64,000 bases of DNA from Arachidicoccus terrestris (lineage in GTDB: Bacteria; Bacteroidota; Bacteroidia; Chitinophagales; Chitinophagaceae), in the NCBI RefSeq assembly GCF_020042345.1, contig NZ_CP083387.1:1364001-1428000 (forward strand), written 5' to 3'. Numbering within the stretch: the stretch's first letter is position 1; each line of letters opens with the position of its first letter. Positions 37,739 to 46,475 of the stretch are shown one piece after another. The position numbers and the translations under genes were made by a program. A model generated the notes under the pieces. The model saw nothing but the letters and a program-made list of their open reading frames with translations. It had not been told where the DNA came from and did no database searches.

Positions 37739-38398
37739 ATGAAATTTGGAGTAGTAGTATTCCCCGGATCCAACTGTGATCATGATATGCAACATGCTTT
37801 GCAGAATGACTTAAATAAGGAAGTCAGAATGCTTTGGCATAAGGATAAATCTCTGGACGGGTTTACTACGGAAGACTGCATTGTTCTACCCGGCGGTTTT
37901 TCATTTGGCGACTACCTGCGTTGCGGTGCTATCGCCCGCTTCAGTCCAATGATGCAAAGCGTCATTGATTTTGCAGGTAAGGGCGGAAAAGTACTGGGGG
38001 TATGTAATGGATTTCAGATCCTGTGCGAAAGTCACTTGCTACCCGGCGTCCTGACCATGAACGCCCATCGTCAGTTTGTTTGTAAAAATAACTATCTTAA
38101 GGCACCGGGCGGTGAGCCTTTATTGATTCCGGTAGCGCATGGGGATGGACGTTTCCAGGCCGATGAGAAAACCCTGGATGACCTCGAAGCTAACAACCAG
38201 GTTCTTTTCTATTATTGTGATGACAAAGGCAATGTTGTAGACGACGCCAATCCAAACGGCGCCATCAGAAATATTGCCGGCATCCGGAATAAAGAAGGGA
38301 ATGTGTTTGGCATGATGCCCCACCCTGAGAGAGCCGTATCGGCCACACTGGGAAATGTGGATGGCAAGAAGGTTTTTGAGATGCTGGGATTATTATAG
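37739..38398 (+). CDS. purQ: Phosphoribosylformylglycinamidine synthase subunit PurQ
   Basis: 219 residues. PurQ is the glutaminase subunit of FGAM synthase in purine synthesis. The N-terminus MKFGVVVFPGSNCDHDM and the nucleophile Cys in LGVCNGFQIL are typical, and the catalytic His/Glu occur in MMPHPERAV. Because a separate PurQ exists, PurL (small form) and PurS should be encoded elsewhere. It has its own -7 box and a strong terminator, so it is a single-gene unit. Confidence 0.94.
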   Translation: MKFGVVVFPGSNCDHDMQHALQNDLNKEVRMLWHKDKSLDGFTTEDCIVLPGGFSFGDYLRCGAIARFSPMMQSVIDFAGKGGKVLGVCNGFQILCESHLLPGVLTMNAHRQFVCKNNYLKAPGGEPLLIPVAHGDGRFQADEKTLDDLEANNQVLFYYCDDKGNVVDDANPNGAIRNIAGIRNKEGNVFGMMPHPERAVSATLGNVDGKKVFEMLGLL

Positions 38399-38781
38399 CC
38401 CGGCACCCGCAGGCAAAGAGGCGCAAAAAAAAGTTAAAACATAGACCCGCCTTCCACTCGGCCGGGTCTATGTTTTTTCGTCAGGGCAATGCGTTAAAAC
38501 GCTCCTCAGCTTCGACAAGATCCGGTTTAAGTTTCGCAGGTTTATGGAAGGAAAACTATTCATAGTCAAGGCTGCCCGCTACATGATAAGATAATCAGTG
38601 GCGGGCAGTGTTTCTGAAGGGTTATGCAGAAATCGCCTGAAATTTGAAAAAGCTCCCTCCGCATTTAAAAAATATGGGGATCTCTTAACCCATCCGTTAA
38701 ACAACTATGAGTGAAATTGGTCTATATTTGGTCTGCTTAAGCATACTAAATGAGCAAGACAATGTAATTTAAAACGAAACA
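38399..38781 (+). promoter_or_regulatory. Intergenic region with terminator, GC-rich hairpin and promoter box
   Basis: The 383-bp region holds the purQ terminator (listed separately), a hairpin CTGCCCGC/GCGGGCAG (38572-38579 with 38601-38608; 21-nt loop) of unknown use, and TATATTTG at 38723-38730, a TAnnTTTG box 52 bp before the DsbD-like gene. A small RNA cannot be excluded. Confidence 0.4.
38436..38476 (+). terminator. Terminator of purQ
   Basis: A perfect 14-bp stem (AAAACATAGACCCG at 38436-38449 with its complement at 38463-38476), then TT and CG, about 40 bp after the purQ stop. Confidence 0.8.
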
Positions 38782-39234
38782 ATGATGAAAAAATTAACAG
38801 CAACACTGGTATTGGCTTTTATCGCAGTTCTTTCTTTTGCCCAACAATCTCCTGTTAAATGGAGCTCTTCTGCAGAAAAAGTGGATGGTGGCCAATATAA
38901 AGTGACGATTACTGCCACGTTTGCGGAACCTTGGCATATCTATTCTCAGAATACACCGGATGGCGGTCCCGTACCGACTAGTTTTACCTTTGCCAAGAAT
39001 CCACTGGTGTCACTGGTTGGTAAGACAAAGGAAGTCGGTAAGATGCAAACCGTCCATGATAAGAACTTTGGCGTCGACGTAAAATACTACTCTAATAAAG
39101 TGAGTTTTACGCAGCTTGTCAAAGTAAAAGGAAACGTTAAAACAAACTTGTCCGGTGAAGTGGAATTTATGGTTTGTAACGATCATGAATGTCTGCCACC
39201 CAGCAGTTCTAAGTTCTCAGTAGCACTGAAATAG
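38782..39234 (+). CDS. Stand-alone DsbD N-terminal-type domain protein
   Basis: 150 residues, exported (signal peptide ending FAQ near residue 20). The mature part has the immunoglobulin-like fold of nDsbD: WSSSAEKVDGGQYKVTITA, EPWHIYSQNTPDGG, YYSNKVSFTQ. The redox pair is present as Cys132 and Cys137 in MVCNDHECLPP. In E. coli this domain carries electrons from the DsbD membrane part to periplasmic partners. The gene lies just upstream of dsbD, whose own N-domain lacks this pair (see findings), so this protein may be its working partner. Confidence 0.88.
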   Translation: MMKKLTATLVLAFIAVLSFAQQSPVKWSSSAEKVDGGQYKVTITATFAEPWHIYSQNTPDGGPVPTSFTFAKNPLVSLVGKTKEVGKMQTVHDKNFGVDVKYYSNKVSFTQLVKVKGNVKTNLSGEVEFMVCNDHECLPPSSSKFSVALK

Positions 39235-39284
39235 CCAGGTTTAGTGTAGTATACCATTTTAGTATACTGGTATAATCTAATTTT

Positions 39285-39317
39285 AAGGTTTGTCCGACAG
39301 GTTTACGGACAAACCTT
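39285..39317 (+). terminator. Terminator after the nDsbD-like gene
   Basis: A perfect 12-bp stem (AAGGTTTGTCCG at 39285-39296 with its complement at 39306-39317) is followed by TTTAC. Read-through into dsbD is possible, but a TAnnTTTG box starts right after it. Confidence 0.7.
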
Positions 39318-39319
39318 TT

Positions 39320-39327
39320 TACTTTTG
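39320..39327 (+). promoter_or_regulatory. Probable -7 box of the dsbD promoter
   Basis: TACTTTTG fits TAnnTTTG, directly behind the upstream terminator and 43 bp before the dsbD ATG at 39370. A TTTG at 39289-39292 lies upstream, at 27-bp spacing, longer than usual. Confidence 0.45.
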
Positions 39328-39369
39328 TATCCTGTCAGAAGACAGCTATCTTCAATACATTATAGACTT

Positions 39370-41412
39370 ATGCGTAAATTCATTTTGCTTCTTTCCTTTT
39401 TCATCGCCGCAATCATAGGCTGTAAGGCGCAGCCAACAGACAGTCGGGATGATACCGCTGTTCATTTTACAGCCGATATCCAGCGGATCAGTGATACAAT
39501 TGCCGTATTAAGCATAAAGGCAACAATTGCTTCGGGCAATATGCTGATGAGTACCCGGAAATTTTCTGAGGAAGATGCCTTTATTTCGACGCTGGAATTA
39601 GACAGCTCGCTGAAAGCCTACCAATTGCCTGCAGATACGGTTACTGAAAAGGGGAAAATACAATCTTTGGACGCGCCGGATCTGGGCGGCACCTTACATT
39701 ACTATACGGATAGTGTCAGTTTTGAGTTACCGCTTCATATTAAATCTTCTGAAGAGGCAACGGTGCGGGGAGCGTTTACCTGGCTGGCTAAGAACGGGGA
39801 TAACTTTCCCAGTGGCGAGTATAAGTTTGTCGTGCCTCTCAAAAAAGGCAGTGCGGCTCAAGCTGTCAGTAAGGGAAATGCCAGCAGTATCGCCGGGCCC
39901 GCAAACGATATTGATACAAACAATTCTCTGCTTAAAATCTTCTGGCTGGGCCTCATTGCCGGTTTGATTGCGGTATTTACGCCATGCGTATTCCCGCTGA
40001 TCCCAGTGACTGTAAGCTTCTTTCTTAAACGTAGTCAAAGTAAGCGTGAAGGTATCCGCAACGCCGTTATCTATTCCATTTCCATTATTTTGATCTATAC
40101 CGTTCCGACCTTTGTGCTGACCAAAATATTCGGAGATGATATCATGTATACGATAGCCACCAGCGCTATTGCGAATCTGCTGTTCTTTGTCATCTTTATC
40201 ATATTTGCCATCTCTTTCTTCGGTGGCTTTGAACTGACGCTACCCAGTAGCTGGGCAACCAAGGCAGATCAGAAAGCCAGCGGCGGCGGATTGATCGGTA
40301 TCTTCTTTATGGCCCTTACCTTAGTGATCGTGTCATTTTCCTGTACGGGTCCTTTTGTAGGCAGTCTTCTGGCCCAGGTCAGTTCAGCGAACTCGGCGCA
40401 TGCGGGATCAGCAGCCGTATTTGGTATGTTAGGGTTGAGTGCAGGGCTCGCCATACCTTTCTCCCTGTTTGCTTTCTTCCCGTCTCTGCTCCATGTATTG
40501 CCGAAGAGTGGCGGCTGGCTCAATAGCGTAAAAGTCGTATTTGGCTTTATAGAACTGGCACTGGCCATGAAATTCCTTTCCATGGTAGATCAGATATACG
40601 GCTGGCACTTATTGGACAGAGAAATCTTTCTGGCGATCTGGATTGTACTGACCTTACTTGCGGGCTTTTACCTGTTAGGGAAGCTTAAATTCTCCCATGA
40701 CAGTGACCTGAAATTTATCAGTATTCCGCGCTTGTTTTTTGCAATTATTTTTTTGACGTTCGGTGTGTATCTGATTCCCGGTATGTGGGGCGCACCGCTT
40801 AAGTCTATGAGCGGGCTTTTACCGCCTGTTACGACGCAGGATTTTGACCTGAATGCGCTACAATATAAACTGGATGGAATTGCCAGCTCTTCTGGTGGTG
40901 GTAGCAATACCGCCGATTTTGCCGCAAAGGCAGATCCTCCCAAGCTCTATATAGACAAATTACATGTCCCTTATGGATTAACAGCGTATTACGATCTGGA
41001 CGAAGGTTTAAAAGCCGCCAAAGCCTTAAATAAACCTGTTATGCTGGACTTTACGGGCCATTCCTGTACTAATTGCCGGAAAATGGAACAGGAGGTATGG
41101 GGTGATCCGGAGGTGCTTAAAAGAATTAAAAATGACTTTGTATTGGTGAGTTTATATGTAGATGAGAATTCTACACTTCCTGTGGAGCAGCAGTATACCG
41201 CTAAAAACGGTAAATATATATCCACTGTCGGCGACAAGAACAAAGATTATGAGATCTCAACCTTTGGCGTATTGGTTCAACCGCTCTATATGTTCCTGGA
41301 TGTAAATGGCCAGCCACTAAGCATGGAACATTATGGCTATGATTCCGATATTGACAAGTTTGTTAAACATCTCGACGATATGAAAGCTGCCTTTGAAGCG
41401 AGAAAGCAATAA
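39370..41412 (+). CDS. dsbD: Thiol-disulfide interchange protein DsbD, cysteine-less N-domain
   Basis: 680 residues from the ATG at 39370. The order is signal segment (FFIAAIIGCKA), a beta domain (about 25-160), an eight-TM DsbD domain with conserved Cys in FTPCVFPLIPVTVSFF and SFSCTGPFVG, and a C-terminal thioredoxin-like domain with CTNC in GHSCTNCRKME. It moves electrons from cytoplasmic thioredoxin to the periplasm. The N-domain keeps the fold but its usual Cys pair is replaced (WLAKNGDNFPSGE). The stand-alone nDsbD gene upstream carries that pair. Confidence 0.92.
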   Translation: MRKFILLLSFFIAAIIGCKAQPTDSRDDTAVHFTADIQRISDTIAVLSIKATIASGNMLMSTRKFSEEDAFISTLELDSSLKAYQLPADTVTEKGKIQSLDAPDLGGTLHYYTDSVSFELPLHIKSSEEATVRGAFTWLAKNGDNFPSGEYKFVVPLKKGSAAQAVSKGNASSIAGPANDIDTNNSLLKIFWLGLIAGLIAVFTPCVFPLIPVTVSFFLKRSQSKREGIRNAVIYSISIILIYTVPTFVLTKIFGDDIMYTIATSAIANLLFFVIFIIFAISFFGGFELTLPSSWATKADQKASGGGLIGIFFMALTLVIVSFSCTGPFVGSLLAQVSSANSAHAGSAAVFGMLGLSAGLAIPFSLFAFFPSLLHVLPKSGGWLNSVKVVFGFIELALAMKFLSMVDQIYGWHLLDREIFLAIWIVLTLLAGFYLLGKLKFSHDSDLKFISIPRLFFAIIFLTFGVYLIPGMWGAPLKSMSGLLPPVTTQDFDLNALQYKLDGIASSSGGGSNTADFAAKADPPKLYIDKLHVPYGLTAYYDLDEGLKAAKALNKPVMLDFTGHSCTNCRKMEQEVWGDPEVLKRIKNDFVLVSLYVDENSTLPVEQQYTAKNGKYISTVGDKNKDYEISTFGVLVQPLYMFLDVNGQPLSMEHYGYDSDIDKFVKHLDDMKAAFEARKQ

Positions 41413-41454
41413 TCCAACGTCACGGCAGATATAGTCTTCTTAAAAAGAAACTAG

Positions 41455-41499
41455 AAAGCCAAAGGCCGGATGTATTCGATACATCCGGCCTTTGGCTTT
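41455..41499. terminator. Long bidirectional terminator between dsbD and carB
   Basis: A perfect 21-bp stem (41455-41475 with 41479-41499) and a three-base loop, A-rich on the left and TTTT on the right, lie between two convergent genes. Confidence 0.9.
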
Positions 41500-41520
41500 T
41501 CGTTCAGTATTGGTACCAGA

Positions 41521-43167
41521 CTAATTTTCAAAAGAGCTATAGTAGTATGGCGTCTTTGCTTCGAATTCGGCACTGCAGGTATCTACCATTTTGTAAACAC
41601 GGGTAATACCCGCCGCCTTACGCTTTTCATACACTTGATCTTCCGTACAATCACCATGAACAATCTTGGCGATCTGTGCGTCTCCAAAACCATGTTTCTT
41701 GGCATCTTTCAACAGATCCAGCGGTAAGTTATCAATGGAATATTTAGCAACCTCTTTTTCAATGTTACACAGTAATTGAATCTGATAAATGAACCAACGG
41801 TCGATCTGTGTAGCCTGTACAATGGTTTTTACTGTAACGCCCAGCATTAAGGCATCTTTAATTCTGAAAATGCGGTCCCATTTTGGCACCTTAATATATT
41901 CTACCAGTTCTTCAGCCTTCATCTGGTTTTTACCATAGTAGCCCAAACCGAGTGCATCATTTTCGAGGCTCTGGCAGGCCTTTTGAATCGCCTCAGTAAA
42001 GCTCCGGCCGATGGCCATTACCTCACCTACGCTTTTCATCTGCAGCCCCAACGTATCGTCAGCACCTTTGAACTTATCAAAGTTCCAGCGGGGAATTTTT
42101 ACGATCACGTAGTCCAGTGCCGGTTCAAAATAAGCGGAAGTAGTCTTGGTGATCTGATTTTTCAATTCATCCAGAGTATAACCCAGTGCCAGTTTAGCTG
42201 CAATTTTAGCGATTGGATAGCCGGTTGCTTTTGATGCCAGTGCAGAAGAGCGGCTTACACGCGGATTAATCTCAATGGCAATGATCTCTTCTGTTTCCGG
42301 GTTAAGGGAGAACTGGATATTACATCCGCCTGCGAAGTTGCCTAAATCGCGCATGATTCTGATAGCGGTGTTTCGCATCAGTTGGAAGGCCGTATCACTC
42401 AGTGTCATGGCCGGAGCTACAGTCACACTATCTCCGGTATGGATACCCATCGGGTCGAAGTTTTCTACGGTACAGATAATAGCTACATTATCTGCGCTGT
42501 CACGCAGCAGTTCCAGTTCAAACTCTTTCCACCCTAACACGGCTTTCTCCACCAATACTTCATGGATCGGAGAGGCTTCCAGCCCACGGTTCAGGGCTTC
42601 ATCCAGGTCATCTTTTGTATGGACAAATCCGCCACCGGTGCCTCCCAGTGTAAAAGAAGGACGAATCACCAATGGAAAGCCGATTTCCTGTGCAAACTCT
42701 TTTCCTTCCAGGAAGCTGTTGGCCGTTTTCGCCGGTGCCACCTGAATGCCCATTTCAATCATCCATTTACGGAAAAGCTCTCTGTCTTCCGCCTTATCAA
42801 TGGCATTGATATCAACACCGATAAGTCTGACCCCATATTTTTCCCAGATACCCAGGTCGGCAACTTCCTTACAGAGATTGAGTGCTGTCTGCCCACCCAT
42901 GGTCGGTAATACCGCATCAATGTCATTTTCCTGGAGGATCTTTTCGACACTTTCTACTTCCAGCGGCAACAGATATACCTTATCAGCCATCATGGGGTCA
43001 GTCATAATGGTCGCCGGATTACTGTTGATCAGCGTCACTTTAATTCCTTCTTCACTGATACTGCGCGCAGCCTGGCTGCCGGAATAATCGAACTCACAGG
43101 CCTGACCGATAACAATAGGTCCAGAACCAATAATGAGCACCGATTTGATTGAATTGTCTTTTGGCAT
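41521..43167 (-). CDS. carB: N-terminal half of carbamoyl-phosphate synthase large subunit
   Basis: 548 residues, about half of a normal CarB (~1070). The frame covers the carboxyphosphate domain ([22 protein letters not shown], the ATP-grasp motifs [12 protein letters not shown] and [18 protein letters not shown]) and the oligomerisation domain ([33 protein letters not shown]). It stops at SSFEN, the point where the linker to the second ATP-grasp half would begin. No fragment of the second half follows: the terminator and dsbD are there. It therefore looks like a split carB, known in some archaea and Aquifex. It makes carbamoyl phosphate for arginine and pyrimidines only with a second half encoded elsewhere. 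Confidence 0.9.
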   Translation of the reverse strand: MPKDNSIKSVLIIGSGPIVIGQACEFDYSGSQAARSISEEGIKVTLINSNPATIMTDPMMADKVYLLPLEVESVEKILQENDIDAVLPTMGGQTALNLCKEVADLGIWEKYGVRLIGVDINAIDKAEDRELFRKWMIEMGIQVAPAKTANSFLEGKEFAQEIGFPLVIRPSFTLGGTGGGFVHTKDDLDEALNRGLEASPIHEVLVEKAVLGWKEFELELLRDSADNVAIICTVENFDPMGIHTGDSVTVAPAMTLSDTAFQLMRNTAIRIMRDLGNFAGGCNIQFSLNPETEEIIAIEINPRVSRSSALASKATGYPIAKIAAKLALGYTLDELKNQITKTTSAYFEPALDYVIVKIPRWNFDKFKGADDTLGLQMKSVGEVMAIGRSFTEAIQKACQSLENDALGLGYYGKNQMKAEELVEYIKVPKWDRIFRIKDALMLGVTVKTIVQATQIDRWFIYQIQLLCNIEKEVAKYSIDNLPLDLLKDAKKHGFGDAQIAKIVHGDCTEDQVYEKRKAAGITRVYKMVDTCSAEFEAKTPYYYSSFEN

Positions 43168-43298
43168 CTTTTTAAAAATATAAATTGCGCAAAACTACAA
43201 GATTATGGCCAAACTAAAAAGACAATTTACAGATTATGCACCTACCCGACCTATAAAAAGTTGGTGCTTAGCTGAATGTCATCGAAAATTAAAACGAA

Positions 43299-44048
43299 TT
43301 AGAGCATCAAGCTGGTAATCAGATAATCCAGCGTAAGAATAATCACACAGTTAAGTGTCACGGAACGTGTAGAAGTACGGCTCAGCTCGACCGTGCCGCC
43401 TCTAAAATAATATCCCAAATAAAAGGCAACACTTGAGATAACAAAAGCATAAGTGAAAGTCTTAACCCCTGCCACTGCGACTTCATAGGGATTAAATTCA
43501 GTGGTTAATCCTGTCAGGTAATAAGCAGTTGGAATATTAGCAGAAAAGAGTGCGACCAGATATCCCCCAAACATGCTTAGAGTCAATGAGAAGATAATCA
43601 GACAGGGGATCGTTAGCATAGCCGCCAGTATTCTGGGGAAAAGCATATAATTAAGCGTTTGCACCCCCATAATTTCCATGGCATCCAGTTGTTCATATAG
43701 CCGCATGTACCCGACCTCAGAAGTGATCTTAAACCCCACCACACCGGCCAGTATACAACAGATCCCGGTCGGCGCAATCTCCAGCATCATCGAATCACGT
43801 ACAACCGTAGCAATTACCGAACGCGGAACAATGGGATTAGTCAACATATACGCTACCTGAAGGGTCATTACCATCCCCAAAAAGATAGAAATAATACAAA
43901 TCACTGGTAAAGCCTCTAGTCCGATAAACTTGCATTGATCAAAAAATTGTTTCCTGAACATCCGGAAATTGTCGGGAACAGTGAACATGTTTTTCAACAT
44001 AACCATGTACCGGCCCAATTCGGTTAGTATTTCGGCAATTTTTTTCAG
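43299..44048 (-). CDS. MlaE-like ABC transporter permease with unusual start
   Basis: About 249 residues. The MlaE motifs are present: PVICIISIFLGMVMTLQVAY, LAGVVGFKITSEVGYMRLYEQLDAMEIMGV and the final polytopic region. It should move phospholipids between membranes with an MlaF ATPase. The conserved N-terminus (KKIAEILTELGRYMVMLK) begins before the first in-frame ATG or TTG; the codon at that place is CTG (44048). I use it as the start; the alternatives are TTG 44018 or ATT 44039. The ferredoxin gene upstream is separated by about 40 bp. Confidence 0.8.
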   Translation of the reverse strand: MKKIAEILTELGRYMVMLKNMFTVPDNFRMFRKQFFDQCKFIGLEALPVICIISIFLGMVMTLQVAYMLTNPIVPRSVIATVVRDSMMLEIAPTGICCILAGVVGFKITSEVGYMRLYEQLDAMEIMGVQTLNYMLFPRILAAMLTIPCLIIFSLTLSMFGGYLVALFSANIPTAYYLTGLTTEFNPYEVAVAGVKTFTYAFVISSVAFYLGYYFRGGTVELSRTSTRSVTLNCVIILTLDYLITSLML

Positions 44049-44090
44049 GATGCTTGCTTTTTAAGTAGCTAAACTATTGTATTTCAATGA

Positions 44091-44417
44091 TTATTCCAAA
44101 TCCCCGCAGATTTTAAATTCCGTTCCCTCCAGGTGATCATCCAGGCGGAGCTGGCAGGCCAGTCGGCTGGTATCATCTGCATCCGGCAGGGTGTCCAGCA
44201 TGTCCATTTCCGCATCGTTTTTCTCCGGCAGTTGGTCCTGACCTTTGCTAAACTTAACATGGCAGGTGGCGCAAAGCGCCATACCGCCACAGGTAGCCAT
44301 AATATTATATTCAAAGGCCTTCAACGTCTCCATAAGACTGAGCCCCATATCATCGGGCGCTTCCAGCTCCTGTTTTGAACCATCGCGGTCTTCTACTGTA
44401 AATTTTACCATACTCAT
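44091..44417 (-). CDS. [2Fe-2S] ferredoxin
   Basis: 108 residues. The iron-sulfur ligands are the three Cys of CGGMALCATC and the later Cys in ACQLRL. It resembles adrenodoxin-type/ISC ferredoxins in size and in the acidic loop (DAEMDMLDTLPDADD). It carries single electrons in the cytoplasm. Its likely reductase is the next gene upstream (44591-45598), so the two probably form a redox pair even though a hairpin lies between them. Confidence 0.9.
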   Translation of the reverse strand: MSMVKFTVEDRDGSKQELEAPDDMGLSLMETLKAFEYNIMATCGGMALCATCHVKFSKGQDQLPEKNDAEMDMLDTLPDADDTSRLACQLRLDDHLEGTEFKICGDLE

Positions 44418-44520
44418 AGTGCTGCAAAGATAATTGCTTCACTGAATATCTGAACAAGGCCCACCGGTTTAACGCAATAAATCTTCTATTGTATTATGGA
44501 CCCAAAGAGAGGCGGGTTAT

Positions 44521-44565
44521 TAACAGTGAAAGCTCTTCCCTGATCTGGAAGAGCTTTCACTGTTA
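44521..44565. terminator. Hairpin between the ferredoxin reductase and ferredoxin genes
   Basis: A perfect 19-bp stem (44521-44539 with 44547-44565), 7-nt loop. On the minus strand no strong T tract follows, so it may act as an attenuator or RNA-stability element more than a full terminator. Confidence 0.6.
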
Positions 44566-44590
44566 ATATTATTATTTGTTTATCAGTTTT

Positions 44591-45598
44591 TTAAAATTCA
44601 TGTACGCCATTGACTGTGGTATACTTAAAACTCAGGTGTTTATCGGGGAACACATGCTTGAAAGCACTCTGCATCATAATCGCGCCTTCGTGGAAGCCAC
44701 ACAGGATTAGCTTTAATTTGCCAGGATAGGTATTGATATCTCCGATGGCATAGATACCTAATACATTTGTGGAATAATCTGTCGTGTCAACTTTAATCTG
44801 CGCCTTCTCAATTTCCAGTTCCCAATCCGCAATGGGTCCCAGTTTAGGGCTCAGACCAAATAAAGGAATCAGGTAATCAGCCTTAATGGTTTGTTCATTT
44901 TTATCAGCATCTTCATAGAAGACTGCCTTTAATGATCCGTTACCATCAATTTTCTTGAGATTAGCCTTTAAAATCAAATCGATCTTACCTTCCTTAGCCA
45001 AGTTAAACACCTTCTCTGCTGAATCGGGCGCGCCACGGAAAGTCTCCCCGCGATGCACCAGGGTCACTCTTTTAGAGATATTCGATAAGTAGATCGTCCA
45101 GTCAAGTGCGGAGTCTCCGCCACCTGCCAGGACAATTTCTTTATCCCTGAATAACTCAGGATTTTTCACCATATAGGCAACGCCTTTGCCGTGCTCAAAT
45201 TCTTCCAGACGCTCAATCGCCGGTTTGCGTGGTTCAAAGCAGCCCAAACCACCAGCAATAACAATCACCTTACAAGCTATAGTCGTCCCTTCATTGGTTC
45301 CTACAATAAAGGACTGATCTTCTTGTCGTTCAATAGTTTCAACACGTTCCCCCAAGGTCATGGTCGGATGAAAAGGGGCAATCTGTTCCATCAGATTATC
45401 CACCAATTCCTGTGCGTTGACTGAAGGAAATCCTGGAATATCATATATAGGTTTATGGGGATAGATTTCTGATAATTGGCCTCCAACCTGCGGAAGCGCA
45501 TCAACTAAATGACAGCGCATTTTCAGAAGTCCGGCTTCAAAAACGGAGAAAAGTCCGACCGGGCCAGCGCCAACTATACATATATCAGTGGTTATCAT
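44591..45598 (-). CDS. Ferredoxin-NADP+ reductase, thioredoxin-reductase-like type
   Basis: 335 residues. The FAD-binding GAGPVGLFSVFEAGL and NADPH-binding GGGDSALDW motifs and the late FAD motif IYAIGDI fit the TrxR-like family. The redox CxxC of thioredoxin reductase is absent, which marks the YumC-type ferredoxin-NADP reductases. It moves electrons between NADPH and ferredoxin. The ferredoxin gene is the next one downstream. Confidence 0.88.
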   Translation of the reverse strand: MITTDICIVGAGPVGLFSVFEAGLLKMRCHLVDALPQVGGQLSEIYPHKPIYDIPGFPSVNAQELVDNLMEQIAPFHPTMTLGERVETIERQEDQSFIVGTNEGTTIACKVIVIAGGLGCFEPRKPAIERLEEFEHGKGVAYMVKNPELFRDKEIVLAGGGDSALDWTIYLSNISKRVTLVHRGETFRGAPDSAEKVFNLAKEGKIDLILKANLKKIDGNGSLKAVFYEDADKNEQTIKADYLIPLFGLSPKLGPIADWELEIEKAQIKVDTTDYSTNVLGIYAIGDINTYPGKLKLILCGFHEGAIMMQSAFKHVFPDKHLSFKYTTVNGVHEF

Positions 45599-45688
45599 AT
45601 CTTAAAATTAAGAACTCTATTGAAATTTGGTGCAAAATTAATCCATCTGCCTAAGTAATAAAAGGTTTTGAGGAAACATTTTGATTAT

Positions 45689-45747
45689 TGACACTATAAT
45701 GACAAAAAACGCTCCACATTGTCATATATGTTATGCCGGTTCTGTCA
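45689..45747 (+). promoter_or_regulatory. Four TGACA/TGTCA repeats upstream of grpE
   Basis: TGACA occurs at 45689-45693 and 45700-45704, and its complement TGTCA at 45720-45724 and 45743-45747. The outer-most inverted pair is extended to ATAATGACA/TGTCATTAT. They lie 70-130 bp before grpE in the only spacer that can hold its promoter. They could bind a stress regulator; none is known. Confidence 0.35.
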
Positions 45748-45819
45748 TTATTGCGGTTTTAGCACTTCGGCAAATAATTTGAACTGGCTTAGGCTAATCG
45801 TCAAGAAAATAGTGAAATC

Positions 45820-46413
45820 ATGAGTATAAATGGTAAAAAGCATCATGAAAATGATGATCAATTTCAGAATGATCAGGAACATACCACTGATAATCAATCA
45901 ACTGAAGAAAATAATGCCAACACTGAAGCCGTTACAGACGGGACAGCACAACAAACACAGGCTGCAGGTGAGGCGGAGCAATTAGCCGACGCTTTGGCAG
46001 AACAAAAAGACAAATATATCCGCCTGATGGCGGAGTTTGAAAATTATAAAAGAAGAACAGCCAAGGAACGTATTGAATTGATACAGACTGCCGGTAAAGA
46101 CATTATTGTCAGCCTGTTAGATGTGCTGGATGATTGCGACCGCGCCGAAAAACAAATGGGCCAGGATACAGATATCAACCATGTAAAAGAAGGCAGTCTG
46201 CTTGTTTTTAACAAATTCAGAAAAACGCTGGAAGCCAAGGGCGTTAAATCCATGGACAGCCAGGGAAAAGAATTTGATGTGGAGACCCAGGAAGCCATTG
46301 CCGAAGTGCCAGGGACACCTGAGCAAAGCGGCAAAGTCATCGATGTTATTCAAAAAGGCTATTTATTAAATGATAAACTGATTCGTTTCGCGAAAGTGGT
46401 GGTTGGGAAATAA
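45820..46413 (+). CDS. grpE: Nucleotide exchange factor GrpE
   Basis: 197 residues. An acidic, disordered N-terminus (about 1-45) precedes a long coiled coil (about 50-100) and the C-terminal beta domain (FDVETQEAIAEVPGTPEQSG, then KGYLLNDKLIRFAKVVVGK). GrpE releases ADP from DnaK. dnaJ follows after about 60 bp on the same strand, giving a grpE-dnaJ unit; dnaK is not in the window. Confidence 0.95.
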   Translation: MSINGKKHHENDDQFQNDQEHTTDNQSTEENNANTEAVTDGTAQQTQAAGEAEQLADALAEQKDKYIRLMAEFENYKRRTAKERIELIQTAGKDIIVSLLDVLDDCDRAEKQMGQDTDINHVKEGSLLVFNKFRKTLEAKGVKSMDSQGKEFDVETQEAIAEVPGTPEQSGKVIDVIQKGYLLNDKLIRFAKVVVGK

Positions 46414-46475
46414 CCCCGCTGATACAGAGCTGAACCGGTAATTTTTATTGCCCAAACACACTGAACAGGTAAAAG

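Noticed and set aside
45758-45770. TTAGCACT upstream of grpE, like half of a CIRCE element
   Set aside because: The second half (GAGTGCTAA) is missing at the required spacing, so it is not CIRCE.
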